The translations under genes were made by a program, and so were the position numbers. From assembly GCA_018714325.1 (NCBI GenBank), contig DVNN01000164.1, forward strand, positions 1 to 36,066: DNA of 36,066 nucleotides. Reading direction: 5' to 3'. This DNA comes from Candidatus Pelethocola excrementipullorum. GTDB lineage: Bacteria > Bacillota > Clostridia > Lachnospirales > Lachnospiraceae. Below are positions 19,403 to 29,273 of this stretch, one piece after another; within the stretch, counting starts at the first letter, position 1; each line of letters starts with the position of its first letter. The notes under the pieces are model-generated. The model was given only the letters and a program-made list of their open reading frames with translations. It was not told the DNA's origin and did no database searches.

Positions 19403-19999
19403 ATGGGAATTGAATTTAAGAACAGTGAAACAAAGGATAACCTGATGCGTGCCTTCGCAGGAGAAAGCCAGGCGAGAAATCGCTATACCTTTGGTGCCTC
19501 AGTGGCTAAGAAGAACAACTTATATGTGGTATCCGAGGTCTTTTTATTTACCGCTGGCCAAGAGAAGGAACATGCGGAAATCTTTTACAATTTTCTCTCA
19601 GAAATGGCGGGCGAGAACATCCATGTGGATGGAAGCTATCCCGTGGATTTATCCACTGACATCATAAACCTCTTAAGAGCGGCACAACATAATGAATATG
19701 AAGAGCACGACGACGCCTATAAAAAGTTTGGAGATGTGGCCAGGGAGGAAGGTTTTGATAAAATAGCCGGCGCCTTCCATATGATCGGAGAGATAGAAAA
19801 GACCCATGGGGATCGTTTCGGAATGTTTGCCGACATGATTGAGAGTAATGCGCTCTTTGTTTCAGATGTGGAAACCGGGTGGATGTGCTTAAATTGTGGG
19901 CATATCTATACGGGTAAAGAAGTACCGGAAAGATGTCCCGTATGTGACCATGACAGGGGATATTTTATCCGGTTAGAACTGTCACCCTATGCCAAATAA
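19403..19999 (+). CDS. Rubrerythrin (diiron ferritin-like domain plus C-terminal rubredoxin-like domain)
   Basis: AFAGESQARNRYTFGA, EKEHAE, GEIEKTHGDRF and C-terminal CLNCGHIYTG..CPVCDHDRGYF. Confidence 0.96.
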   Translation: MGIEFKNSETKDNLMRAFAGESQARNRYTFGASVAKKNNLYVVSEVFLFTAGQEKEHAEIFYNFLSEMAGENIHVDGSYPVDLSTDIINLLRAAQHNEYEEHDDAYKKFGDVAREEGFDKIAGAFHMIGEIEKTHGDRFGMFADMIESNALFVSDVETGWMCLNCGHIYTGKEVPERCPVCDHDRGYFIRLELSPYAK

Positions 20000-20017
20000 G
20001 ACAAAGGCCAATAGAAA

Positions 20018-20074
20018 AGGGGCAGTTGAACGAACAATATCGTATTTCATGACATTGTTCGTTCAACTGCCCCT
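20018..20074. terminator. Bidirectional terminator between convergent rubrerythrin and secA
   Basis: AGGGGCAGTTGAACGAACAAT / ATTGTTCGTTCAACTGCCCCT, about 21-bp near-perfect arms. Confidence 0.88.
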
Positions 20075-20091
20075 TCAAATCATCGCTATGA

Positions 20092-22662
20092 TTAAGCGCC
20101 TTTCCTGCCGCAGCACTGTTTGTATTTCTTACCGCTGCCGCAAGGACAAGGATCGTTAGGATATACTTTCTTATCTGAACGCTGATAGCTCTTCTTCGGA
20201 CCAGAATCATCCTTGTTGGTACCGGTTACCTTGGCTACCTGTTCTCTTTCGACCTTCTGCTCCACGCGGATATGGTAAAGCAGACGCAGTGTATCCTGCT
20301 GAATGGAAGAGATCATGTCATTGAACATCTCATAGGCACTCATCTTGTACTCAACCTTAGGATCACGCTGTCCGTAAGCCTGAAGACCGATACCCTGACG
20401 GAGCTGGTCCATATCGTCGATATGATCCATCCATTTTTGATCGATGACTTTCAAAAGGATGACACGCTCCAATTCACGAATCTGCTCTTCCTGAGGGAAT
20501 TCGGTTTCCTTCTCTTCATAGATCTTAACCGCCTTCTCCTTGAGTGACTGTTTCAGCTCGTCCTTCTTCATCCCCTTCACTTCATCATGAGTCAGGGGTG
20601 CAAATGGAATGACCGGAATCAGCAGGGTATTCATCTCATTGAGATCCCAGCTGGCTGCATCGGTATTCTCTCCGATACACATATCCAACGTGTTATCGAT
20701 GGTGTCATATACCATCTTGAAGATGGAATCCCGCATGTTTTCTCCATCCAGAACACGACGTCTCTCTTTGTAAATAATTTCTCTTTGTTCATTGTTAACC
20801 TGGTCGTAATCCAACAGGTTTTTACGGATTCCGTAGTTATTTGCCTCAATCTTCTTCTGAGCCTTCTCAATGGCTGAAGATAACATCTTATGCTCTATCT
20901 GCTCATTTTCCGAAACGCCCAGAGATTGGAAGATCCCCATCAGCTTCTCTGAACCGAACAGACGCATCAAGTCGTCTTCCAGAGAAATATAGAATCTGGA
21001 CTCACCAGGGTCGCCCTGACGTCCGGAACGTCCACGGAGCTGATTATCAATACGTCTTGATTCATGACGTTCTGTACCAATGATCTTCAATCCGCCTGCA
21101 TTTCTAGATCCATCGTCCAGTTTGATATCGGTACCACGGCCTGCCATGTTGGTCGCGATGGTTACGGTACCAGCCTCACCGGCATGTGCTACGATTTCAG
21201 CCTCCAGCTCATGGAACTTGGCATTCAATACCTGATGAGGGATTCCTTCTCTCTTCAGCATCTTGCTCAAAAGCTCGGAGGTCTCAATGGTGATGGTACC
21301 CACCAGAACCGGTTGATTCTTCGCATGTGATTCCTTTATCTCTTCAACAACAGCACGGAATTTCTCTTTCTTGGTCATGTACACCGCATCATCATAGTCA
21401 ATACGTTCTACAGGCATGTTGGTTGGAATCTCGATAACATCCATTCCATAGATATCACGGAACTCCTGTTCCTCGGTCAAAGCGGTACCAGTCATACCGG
21501 AACGCTTTTCGAATTTATTAAAGAAGTTCTGGAAGGTAATGGTAGCAAGTGTCTTACTTTCACGTCTTACCTTCACACGCTCTTTTGCCTCAATCGCCTG
21601 ATGAAGGCCGTCGGAATAACGACGTCCGGGCATCATACGTCCCGTAAACTCGTCTACAATCAGAACCTCATCATCTTTTACCACATAATCTTTGTCACGG
21701 AACATCAGGTTATGTGCCCGCAGTGCCAAAATGGTGTTATGCTGGATTTCCAGGTTTTCAGGATCAGAAAGGTTTTCTATATGGAAGAAGTTCTCAACCC
21801 TTTTCACACCCTCTTCGGTCAGGGTTACAACCTTGTCCTTTTCATTTACGATAAAGTCACCAGTCTCAATGATTTCCTCACCCATAATGGCTGCCATCTT
21901 AGTCATCTCACCACTGGCCTCACCGCGCTTTAACTGCTGTGCCAGGATATCACAGGTCTCATACAGTTTGGTGGATTTACCACTCTGACCGGAGATGATC
22001 AGAGGAGTTCTGGCCTCATCGATCAATACGGAGTCAACCTCATCGATGATTGCATAATACAATTCTCTTTGTACCAGCTGTTCTTTATAGATAACCATGT
22101 TATCACGAAGATAATCAAATCCAAGTTCATTGTTGGTAACATAAGTAATATCACAAGCATATGCGGCACGGCGCTCATCATTTTTCATGGAGTTCAATAC
22201 CACGCCTACGGTAAGCCCCAGGAATTCATGAACCTTTCCCATCCATTCCGCATCTCGATTTGCCAGATAGTCATTGACCGTAACGATCATGACACCACGG
22301 CCTGTCAAGGCGTTCAGATATGCCGGAAGGGTGGAAACCAATGTCTTACCTTCACCGGTACGCATCTCGGCAATACGGCCTTGATGTAAGATAACACCAC
22401 CGATGAGCTGTACCCTGTAGTGTTCCATCTTGAGAACACGGCTTGCAGCTTCACGGACAGTTGCATATGCCTCAACAAGGATGTCATCCAGGGTTTCTCC
22501 TTTGGACAGACGCTCCTTAAATTCCTTTGTTTTTGCACGTAATTCCTCGTCTGAAAGTTTCTGCATCTCCGGGCGGAGAGCTTCCATTTTATCTACTTGA
22601 GATACGATACGCTTGATTTCACGCTCGCTATGTGTTCCAAATAACTTCTCTGCTAATTTCAT
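20092..22662 (-). CDS. secA: Preprotein translocase ATPase SecA with C-terminal zinc-binding SEC-C motif
   Basis: [75 protein letters not shown]. Confidence 0.99.
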   Translation of the reverse strand: MKLAEKLFGTHSEREIKRIVSQVDKMEALRPEMQKLSDEELRAKTKEFKERLSKGETLDDILVEAYATVREAASRVLKMEHYRVQLIGGVILHQGRIAEMRTGEGKTLVSTLPAYLNALTGRGVMIVTVNDYLANRDAEWMGKVHEFLGLTVGVVLNSMKNDERRAAYACDITYVTNNELGFDYLRDNMVIYKEQLVQRELYYAIIDEVDSVLIDEARTPLIISGQSGKSTKLYETCDILAQQLKRGEASGEMTKMAAIMGEEIIETGDFIVNEKDKVVTLTEEGVKRVENFFHIENLSDPENLEIQHNTILALRAHNLMFRDKDYVVKDDEVLIVDEFTGRMMPGRRYSDGLHQAIEAKERVKVRRESKTLATITFQNFFNKFEKRSGMTGTALTEEQEFRDIYGMDVIEIPTNMPVERIDYDDAVYMTKKEKFRAVVEEIKESHAKNQPVLVGTITIETSELLSKMLKREGIPHQVLNAKFHELEAEIVAHAGEAGTVTIATNMAGRGTDIKLDDGSRNAGGLKIIGTERHESRRIDNQLRGRSGRQGDPGESRFYISLEDDLMRLFGSEKLMGIFQSLGVSENEQIEHKMLSSAIEKAQKKIEANNYGIRKNLLDYDQVNNEQREIIYKERRRVLDGENMRDSIFKMVYDTIDNTLDMCIGENTDAASWDLNEMNTLLIPVIPFAPLTHDEVKGMKKDELKQSLKEKAVKIYEEKETEFPQEEQIRELERVILLKVIDQKWMDHIDDMDQLRQGIGLQAYGQRDPKVEYKMSAYEMFNDMISSIQQDTLRLLYHIRVEQKVEREQVAKVTGTNKDDSGPKKSYQRSDKKVYPNDPCPCGSGKKYKQCCGRKGA

Positions 22663-22770
22663 GAATTATTCACTCCTAATGTTCTATACATTATCATATA
22701 ACGCCTATTTTAACACTTTCCGTCATATTTAACAATGAATTTTTCGTTAACAATCTGTACACAGCTACAA

Positions 22771-22812
22771 ATAAGCAGGCGGTGAGCTATATTCAACTCA
22801 CCGCCTGCTTAA
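22771..22812 (-). terminator. Terminator downstream of hpf
   Basis: AAGCAGGCGGTGAG...CTCACCGCCTGCTT perfect stem. Confidence 0.85.
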
Positions 22813-22825
22813 ATTTATTCTTCAA

Positions 22826-23353
22826 TTAACAATCTGGTTCAATAAGACCGTAGGTGTCACCTTTTCGCTTATAAACTACGTTTACCTCATTGGATTCAGC
22901 ATTACGGAATACAAAGAAGTTGTGTCCCAAGAGTTCCATCTGCACACAGGCATCTTCTGGAAACATGGGTTTCATACCGAATTTCTTAGAACGAATGATT
23001 CTAATCTCTTCATCTTCCAGGTAATCATTCTCGATAAATGATTTCTGGAAATTAGTTACATCCTGCTTCTTATCGATAATCTTATTCTTATATTTACGAA
23101 GTTGTCTCTCTATCACTTCTTCAACCAAGTCAATGGATACATACATATCGTTGCTTACCTGTTCGGAACGAATCAGGCTTCCTTTAACTGGAATTGTAAC
23201 TTCAATCTTCTGCCTTTCTTTTTCTACGCTTAAAGTTACATGAACGTCTGTGTCAGGAGTAAAGTATTTTTCTAGCTTTCCCAGCTTCTCCGTAACAGCG
23301 GAACGGATTCCATCTGTCACATCAATATTCTTGCCGCTAATGATTATATTCAT
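22826..23353 (-). CDS. hpf: Long-form ribosome hibernation promoting factor
   Basis: MNIIISGKNIDVTDGIRSAVTEKLGKLEKYF N-domain and C-terminal IIRSKKFGMKPMFPEDACVQMELLGHNFFVFRNAESNEVNVVYKRKGDTYGLIEP. Confidence 0.97.
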   Translation of the reverse strand: MNIIISGKNIDVTDGIRSAVTEKLGKLEKYFTPDTDVHVTLSVEKERQKIEVTIPVKGSLIRSEQVSNDMYVSIDLVEEVIERQLRKYKNKIIDKKQDVTNFQKSFIENDYLEDEEIRIIRSKKFGMKPMFPEDACVQMELLGHNFFVFRNAESNEVNVVYKRKGDTYGLIEPDC

Positions 23354-23566
23354 GCTGTCAACCCCTTTGATCTATATTTTACAAATAGCTTGTACAAATG
23401 ATACTCTGCACTTTTATCTTAAATGTGTCTGCAGAAGCATCAGCTCTTTGTAAGTACCATTATTATATCAATCTCCAACAAATATTGCAAGAGAATTTAG
23501 ATAATTCACAGATTATTTATAATATTTACAGACACCTTAAAGTAATTTAATTTTACCAAATAAAGG

Positions 23567-24343
23567 CTATTGCCCGCAAATCTCCAAGACCTTTTCAAAC
23601 CTCATACTGCCTCCAAATAGATCCAGAGCGCTTCCGACGGTCACATCCAGCCTGCCCATGCCCTCCTTTCGTAGTTCCTCCAAATCCTCAAAGCTACCCA
23701 CACCTCCTGCATATGTGATAGGAAAATCTTCCATCTTTGCCAAAAGCCTCACCAGCTCCCTTTCGATACCCGATGCCTTTCCCTCCACATCCACGGCATG
23801 CACCAGGAATTCATCACAATACCCACGCAGCTTCTCCAGAACTTCAACCTCTATCCTTACGTCGGTGAACTTCTGCCAGCGGTCGGTCACGATATAATAA
23901 GACCCGTCCTTTTTCCTACAGCTCAGATCCAATACCAGCCTTTCTTTTCCCACGGCCCGAACCATCTGTTCCAGATTATTCCAGGCTATCTTCCCATCCT
24001 TAAACACATAGGAAGTGACGATAACATGGCTTGCTCCGGCTTTCAGAAATTCCTTTGCATTATCGGGATGTATCCCCCCGCCCACCATAAGGCCGCCCGG
24101 ATATGCTGATAGTGCTTCCATAGCCTGTGACAGGGTTTTCTGATAGTACTCTGAATCGGCAGGATTAAGCAGGATAATATGCCCTCCATGAATTCCATGT
24201 TTCCGGTATAGGCGGGCGTAGAATGTGGCATCTTGCTGTGAGACAAAATTCTCACTGGCCTGATTTCCCTCGTCCTTTAATGACCCTCCCACTATTTGTT
24301 TCACTTTTCCGTTATGAATATCGATACAAGGTCGAAATCTCAT
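23567..24343 (-). CDS. hisA: ProFAR isomerase HisA, eukaryotic (yeast HIS6-like) type
   Basis: RFRPCIDIHNGKVKQIVGGSL, NFVSQ, LMVGGGIHPDNAKEFLKAGASHVIVTSYVF, LVLDLSCRKKDGSYYIVTDRWQKFTD, CDEFLVHAVDVEGKASGIE, ITYAGGVGS, DVTVGSALDLFGG; these follow HIS6 rather than the usual bacterial HisA. Confidence 0.9.
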   Translation of the reverse strand: MRFRPCIDIHNGKVKQIVGGSLKDEGNQASENFVSQQDATFYARLYRKHGIHGGHIILLNPADSEYYQKTLSQAMEALSAYPGGLMVGGGIHPDNAKEFLKAGASHVIVTSYVFKDGKIAWNNLEQMVRAVGKERLVLDLSCRKKDGSYYIVTDRWQKFTDVRIEVEVLEKLRGYCDEFLVHAVDVEGKASGIERELVRLLAKMEDFPITYAGGVGSFEDLEELRKEGMGRLDVTVGSALDLFGGSMRFEKVLEICGQ

Positions 24344-24361
24344 GGTCCCCTCCTACTTTCC

Positions 24362-25390
24362 TCATCTGTCTGTATGCATATCTATCGTTATCTCATTTCC
24401 CTGTACTTCAACCGCCGCATAGCCACCGCTAATCAAAGGCATCATAGGTGGAAGGTGTCCCAGATCCACATCCATCACCACAGGTACATCAAAGCTCTTC
24501 AGCAAGTCATAGACCGCATGGTACTGGTCCAGTCCAAAGAGCTCCTGTCCAAACCAATAGGGTCTGCCGATCAGGAATCCTTTGGTATATTTAAACCAAC
24601 CGGCATGTATCATCTGCCAGATAGCTCTTCTTATACCTATCATATTCAGATCACAGGCTTCTAAAAACCAGATTACACCATCTTCCTTATATTTTTCGTT
24701 GAAAGACTCCACCCGATCATATTTGGTGCCCGTCAGATTCACCAGACAGTCGATACAGCCTCCCAAAAGTCTGCCTTCCATATGCACGGGCGCTCCATCC
24801 CCGAAGCATCTGAGAACCCTGGGTTCCGTCACATTGTAGGGCTGTAATGGATTGTCCTCATCCTTCAGAGATTCTTTCTCCCATCGCTCATACCCTTGCA
24901 TCGTCATTTTCTTTCCACTCATTAGATCAAGTGCATCCTGAACGGAGGGATGCCATGGCTCCATGCCAAATGTGGCGGCACAAGGTCCGTAGATGGCCGC
25001 TACATCACAGATTGTGGGAAGCAGGAAGGTCAGATTAGTGTTATCGGAATATCCCATGAACCACTTTGGTTTCGCTTTTGAGACACGATCAAAATCCACA
25101 TGATCCAAAATTTCACACATCAGCTCCCCGCCTCCACAGGAGATGAGCACATCGTTGGTTTCCGAGCAGTAATAATCGTTCCATTCCTTACCGCATAATT
25201 CTGGAGTATTGCTGATACCGATCCCTTGTCCTTCATAACAATTTGGCCCCAGTTCCAACTTATAACCGGTCTTTTCAAACTTCTTCTGGGCATTCTGGAA
25301 TGCGGTCTTATAAGGTTCTATATTGCATCCAAAAGATGGGGCAACAAAGCCAATCGTTCCCCCATCCTTTAGAAATTCGGGATATTTCAT
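24362..25390 (-). CDS. S66 family peptidase (LD-carboxypeptidase / MccF-like)
   Basis: IGFVAPSFG, VLISCGGGELMCEILDHVDF, KWFMGYSDNTNLTFLL, RLLGGCIDCLVNLTGT. Start at MKYPEF preferred. Confidence 0.85.
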   Translation of the reverse strand: MKYPEFLKDGGTIGFVAPSFGCNIEPYKTAFQNAQKKFEKTGYKLELGPNCYEGQGIGISNTPELCGKEWNDYYCSETNDVLISCGGGELMCEILDHVDFDRVSKAKPKWFMGYSDNTNLTFLLPTICDVAAIYGPCAATFGMEPWHPSVQDALDLMSGKKMTMQGYERWEKESLKDEDNPLQPYNVTEPRVLRCFGDGAPVHMEGRLLGGCIDCLVNLTGTKYDRVESFNEKYKEDGVIWFLEACDLNMIGIRRAIWQMIHAGWFKYTKGFLIGRPYWFGQELFGLDQYHAVYDLLKSFDVPVVMDVDLGHLPPMMPLISGGYAAVEVQGNEITIDMHTDR

Positions 25391-25477
25391 GTATGATTCC
25401 TCCATTGATTCTATGTATGAATTGTATTGATGTTCTTATTCTTGTTATATCATATTGTACAAGTCGTTTCAACATTA

Positions 25478-25522
25478 AATATGCTCCCCCGTAATAACCG
25501 ATTATTACAAGGGGAGCATATT
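25478..25522 (-). terminator. Hairpin downstream of the repeat lipoprotein
   Basis: ATATGCTCCCCC-gtaataaccgattattac-aaGGGGAGCATAT inverted repeat with a second inner stem GTAATAA/TTATTAC. Confidence 0.75.
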
Positions 25523-25598
25523 GATTTCAAGTTGATTTTCAATTTAAACTAGATCATGCGGAAAACAAAATGATTATGGTCAGCTAACAAAGCCGAAA

Positions 25599-26066
25599 TC
25601 AAGGATTTGTGTTGTTGGTAGTTCCATTTCCGTTGGTTGTGCCATTGTTGGTTGTGGTATTGTTATTTGTAGTACCATCGTTATTAACACCATCACCAAT
25701 GTCCTGGACTCCCTGGCCCAAATCTTCAATTCCCTCACCGACACCATCAACTACATCATTAACACCATTACCGAGATCATCTCCTACGGTATTGTTATCG
25801 TTATTCATGTTTGTGTTGCCATTATTATTGTTGTCTGTGCCATTGTTATTGGTGCCATTGTTATTGTTGTTGGTTCCATTGTTTTTGTTGTCTGTACCAT
25901 TGTTTTTGTTGTCTGTGCCATTATCATTGTTGATGCCATCGTCTGTTGTTGTATTGTTGTTTGTGCCATCAGTAGCATCATTGTTTAAGCTTCCACATGC
26001 AGTAAGGCCAGTCAGCATCATAACCATCAGACAGCCGAATAATATTTTTTTCATTTGCTTCATCAT
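25599..26066 (-). CDS. Secreted lipoprotein with Asn/Thr/Gly/Asp-rich imperfect repeats
   Basis: Signal peptide and lipobox LTAC (MKKILFGCLMVMMLTGLTACGS), then GTDNKNN-GTDNKNN-GTNNNNN repeats. Confidence 0.75.
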   Translation of the reverse strand: MMKQMKKILFGCLMVMMLTGLTACGSLNNDATDGTNNNTTTDDGINNDNGTDNKNNGTDNKNNGTNNNNNGTNNNGTDNNNNGNTNMNNDNNTVGDDLGNGVNDVVDGVGEGIEDLGQGVQDIGDGVNNDGTTNNNTTTNNGTTNGNGTTNNTNP

Positions 26067-26135
26067 AACTCTCCTTTGCTAAATCAGTTTTATAGGAGTA
26101 GTATGCAGCATTTTAAAATATTTATTCAGAAAAAT

Positions 26136-26891
26136 TTAGTTGATTAAATCACTCATATCATACATTCCTGCCGGCTTTCCAGCCAGGAACTTGGCCGCTT
26201 CCACCGCGCCTTTTCCAAACACACCCTTGGAGTAAGCCTGATGTGAGAACGTGATCACTTCATCCGGACCTGCGAAGATAACATCGTGTTCTCCAACGAT
26301 TGTACCTCCCCGTACAGCGGAAATTCCAATTTCTTTTGAATCACGCTGCTCATGACGCTGGCTTCTGTCATAACAGTAGTGGTATTGCTTGTCCATCGAT
26401 TCGTTCAGGCTGTCTGCAAGTGCGATTGCGGTGCCGCTGGGCGCATCACACTTTAATTTATGATGTTTTTCCACAATCTCCATATCAAATCCGGCTGTGG
26501 CCAGAACCTTAGCCGCATCCTGTATCAATTTTAATAAAACATTGATTCCCAGAGACATATTGGCAGAACGAAGAATCGCCGTCTCCTTGCTGGTTTCCTG
26601 AACCCGATCAAGCTGATCCTCTGTCAATCCTGTGGTGCATAGCACCAGGGGCAGCTTTCGCTGCCCGCAGTACGTAAGCACGGAGTCCGTGGCTTTAAAA
26701 GAAGAGAAATCAATCATAACATCCGCTTCTATATCGCAGTCAAAGATATTGGTAAATACAGGATATCCGTTGTCCTGTGTATCCTTCATATCTATTCCAG
26801 CCACGATTTCCACAATCTCATCCTCTTTAATCAGACCTGAAATCACCTGTCCCATATGGCCATTACAACCATGCATTATCACTTTTATCAT
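26136..26891 (-). CDS. dapB: 4-hydroxy-tetrahydrodipicolinate reductase
   Basis: [60 protein letters not shown]. Confidence 0.97.
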   Translation of the reverse strand: MIKVIMHGCNGHMGQVISGLIKEDEIVEIVAGIDMKDTQDNGYPVFTNIFDCDIEADVMIDFSSFKATDSVLTYCGQRKLPLVLCTTGLTEDQLDRVQETSKETAILRSANMSLGINVLLKLIQDAAKVLATAGFDMEIVEKHHKLKCDAPSGTAIALADSLNESMDKQYHYCYDRSQRHEQRDSKEIGISAVRGGTIVGEHDVIFAGPDEVITFSHQAYSKGVFGKGAVEAAKFLAGKPAGMYDMSDLIN

Positions 26892-27772
26892 AAGATTCCC
26901 ATATCCTTCATCACACTCTTTAGTACTTCCTGGTTTTTTGGTTCCATCTCAGTGAGAGGTGCACGCAGTGGTCCAACCTCTTTGCCCTGCAGATTCATGC
27001 CTGCCTTTACCGGTATTGGATTCACCTCACAAAACAGTGCGTTGCAAAGCGGGATCACATCCAGCTGCATCTTGCTGCTGCCTTCCACGTCCCCATCCAG
27101 ATATTTCATAACCATGTCATGCATATATTGGGGGGCAACATTGGATACTACGGAGATTACGCCAATTCCTCCAAGAGACATCAGCGGAACAACCTGGTCA
27201 TCGTTACCGGAATACAAATCGATTTTACCTCCGGTCAGATGCATCAATTTTGCAATCTGGGAGATGTTTCCACTTGCTTCTTTAATTCCAACAATGTTAT
27301 CCACATGATTGACCAGTTCTGCAACTGTCTCAGGAGTCAGGTTGCATCCGGTTCTGCTGGGTACATTATAAAGAATGACTGGAATTGAGATGGCATTGGC
27401 GATTGCAGTATAGTGGGCAACCAATCCCTTCTGTGTTGCTTTGTTATAATATGGTGTGACCACAAGCACTCCATCAGCCCCGACATTTTCGGCCTCCTGT
27501 GATAAATAAGTGGCCGTTCTTGTACAGTTTGATCCAGTACCGGCAATAACTGGAACACGCTTTGCCACCTTCTCCACACAGTAGCGGATAGTCTCCAGAT
27601 GTTCCTCATGTGTGAGTGTTGAGGCCTCTCCGGTTGTTCCGCAGATTATAATCGCATCGGTCTGCCCTGCAATCTGATCCTCTATAATCTCTCCAAGCTT
27701 TTCAAAATTAACATCTCCATTGGCTTTCATTGGCGTTACAATAGCAACACCAGCTCCTCTAAACATAGGCAT
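26888..27772 (-). CDS. dapA: 4-hydroxy-tetrahydrodipicolinate synthase
   Basis: [75 protein letters not shown]; overlaps dapB start by 4 nt. Confidence 0.98.
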   Translation of the reverse strand: MPMFRGAGVAIVTPMKANGDVNFEKLGEIIEDQIAGQTDAIIICGTTGEASTLTHEEHLETIRYCVEKVAKRVPVIAGTGSNCTRTATYLSQEAENVGADGVLVVTPYYNKATQKGLVAHYTAIANAISIPVILYNVPSRTGCNLTPETVAELVNHVDNIVGIKEASGNISQIAKLMHLTGGKIDLYSGNDDQVVPLMSLGGIGVISVVSNVAPQYMHDMVMKYLDGDVEGSSKMQLDVIPLCNALFCEVNPIPVKAGMNLQGKEVGPLRAPLTEMEPKNQEVLKSVMKDMGIL

Positions 27773-27873
27773 AATCTTTTCCTCCTTTTATGACAACTAT
27801 AATTAGGTAACCACGATTGAATGAATGTATCTTCAAATAATTTAATCGTAATCTTCATCTAACAAATAGAAAA

Positions 27874-27898
27874 GAGACGGTCCAATGTGCGCCGCCTC
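27874..27898 (-). terminator. Riboswitch expression-platform terminator upstream of dapA
   Basis: Minus strand GAGGCGG-CGCACATTGGA-CCGTCTC-TTTTCT. Confidence 0.75.
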
Positions 27899-27925
27899 TA
27901 GTATATACATATGCAATATACATAA

Positions 27926-28088
27926 GATAGCACCCCATCATACGATGACAGTCGTGCCATTCTTAATGCCACGCCCAAGAAATATAACTCCAGGTGTTAT
28001 ATCCTTTCGGCACTTTTCCCTTTCTGCTACCTTCTACTGCCCCTGGGGCATCCAGCATCATACTTTTGAAAAATGCAACCTCTATCCA
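27926..28088 (-). ncRNA. Lysine riboswitch (L box) aptamer
   Basis: Minus strand GGATAGAGGTTGCATTTTTCAAAAGTATGATG ... AAAGTGCCGAAAGG ... TTGGGCGTGGCATTAAGAATGGCACGACTGTCA ... GGGGTGCTATC: L-box conserved blocks in order, upstream of dapA-dapB. Confidence 0.92.
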
Positions 28089-28162
28089 CATATTCTATTT
28101 TAGTTAAATAATATCATTTACCCATATTATTGTCAAGGAGCTTCTCAACTATTACATATATT

Positions 28163-28795
28163 TCACCCTTGATCCACATATTCCAGTTTGCTGACCGAAA
28201 CTTCAAAAGCAACCCGCTTTTCCGATTCGGTATCACTGATACGCTTGATATATTCTCTGCTTTGGATCCGGCCCCAGACCAATACGTGTCCACCCACCGT
28301 AAATACGGAGGCATAACGGGCATTTCTCCCCCAACAGATACATGGTATATAATCGGATTTACCATAGGGGCGATTGACTGCAATTAACAAATCTGCAATT
28401 TCTCTGCCCAGCGGTGTCTTTCGGTATACGGGAGGCTTACATATGTAACCATCCAGAAAGATTTGGTTGGATTTGACGGAATCGTCTTCCTCTTCTACAA
28501 AACTAAGTTCCCGTGCAAAGACGGACAGTACCAGGCGGTTTTTCTTTTCTTCATGCCTGTTGTAGGAGCGGAACTGGCCTGATACCAGTATGTACTCGCC
28601 CTCATAGTCTTGTGTCACATCAATGAGACGTTCGGAAATCATCACCGGGATGACGTCCTCGGAATCACTTAGGCGCTTTACCAAAATGTCCACCAGATAG
28701 AAGCCCTCCCCAAAAACCTGGTGGCTAAATGTGAATGGTGACACAATTTCGCCCATAATTTGTACCTGATTGTTTTCAATAATCTTATCTGCCAT
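28163..28795 (-). CDS. Single-stranded DNA-binding-like protein with two OB-like halves
   Basis: N-half NNQVQIMGEIVSPFTFSHQVFGEGFYLVDILVKR...YILVSGQFRSYN; C-half NQIFLDGYICKPPVYRKTPLGREIADLLIAVNRPYGKSDYIPCICWGRNARYA...HVLVWGRIQSREY. Start at MADKII preferred. Confidence 0.8.
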   Translation of the reverse strand: MADKIIENNQVQIMGEIVSPFTFSHQVFGEGFYLVDILVKRLSDSEDVIPVMISERLIDVTQDYEGEYILVSGQFRSYNRHEEKKNRLVLSVFARELSFVEEEDDSVKSNQIFLDGYICKPPVYRKTPLGREIADLLIAVNRPYGKSDYIPCICWGRNARYASVFTVGGHVLVWGRIQSREYIKRISDTESEKRVAFEVSVSKLEYVDQG

Positions 28796-29037
28796 GAATG
28801 ATAGTTCCCCTTTCTCTCGTTGGTATCTTATATTAACCAAGTTTATTCAACACCATTACATCTTAGAACTATTATTTTTTTGTATTTTCTTCCCCTACCC
28901 AAAACTGACAAAATGTGCTATACTACATCAGTAATTTTAGTGTGAGACTCGGCTATTGAACTGCTGGCAATAAGATATGCGCCCAATCAAAGCCGGATTC
29001 CTGATCTGACAGATAGAATAAAAGCTGCGGCAGACCA

Positions 29038-29100
29038 GAGCGTGTTAAAAAATGAACATTGTAATATGGAATCACATAATGTTTGTTTTTTAACACACTC
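29038..29100. repeat. Inverted repeat with 23-nt arms upstream of typA
   Basis: GAGCGTGTTAAAAAATGAACATT / AATGTTTGTTTTTTAACACACTC, three mismatched positions, AT-rich loop. Confidence 0.7.
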
Positions 29101-29156
29101 TAAAAAGGTATACTGAGAATTTATATGAGTATGACCAGTTCTATCCAATGATGTTG

Positions 29157-29224
29157 GAGGCAAAAGGTATTTTGCCCCCATGATACCTACGAATTGCTAC
29201 GCACTTTGGACCCTGGTATCATCC
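29157..29224. repeat. Palindromic intergenic element upstream of typA
   Basis: GGCAAAAggtaTTTTGCC and ATGATACC...GGTATCAT nested dyads; its last 13 nt (CCCTGGTATCATC) recur inverted downstream of typA. Confidence 0.6.
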
Positions 29225-29273
29225 AATTTGAGTTTTGATAGTCTCTGTATGTTAATTTAGAAAAGAAGGATGA

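Noticed and set aside
20018-20074. Long perfect hairpin considered as a MITE
   Set aside because: Between convergent genes and well explained as a bidirectional terminator.
25840-25925. Short regular repeats considered as a CRISPR array
   Set aside because: In-frame about 21-nt coding repeats without unique spacers, inside the lipoprotein gene.
25609-26082. Long plus-strand ORF (157 aa, V/L/P/S-rich)
   Set aside because: Exact antisense of the repeat lipoprotein; its composition follows from the Asn/Thr-codon repeats on the other strand, and no RBS is apparent.
27885-28103. Plus-strand ORF of 72 aa
   Set aside because: Antisense to the lysine riboswitch; the RNA explains the sequence conservation.
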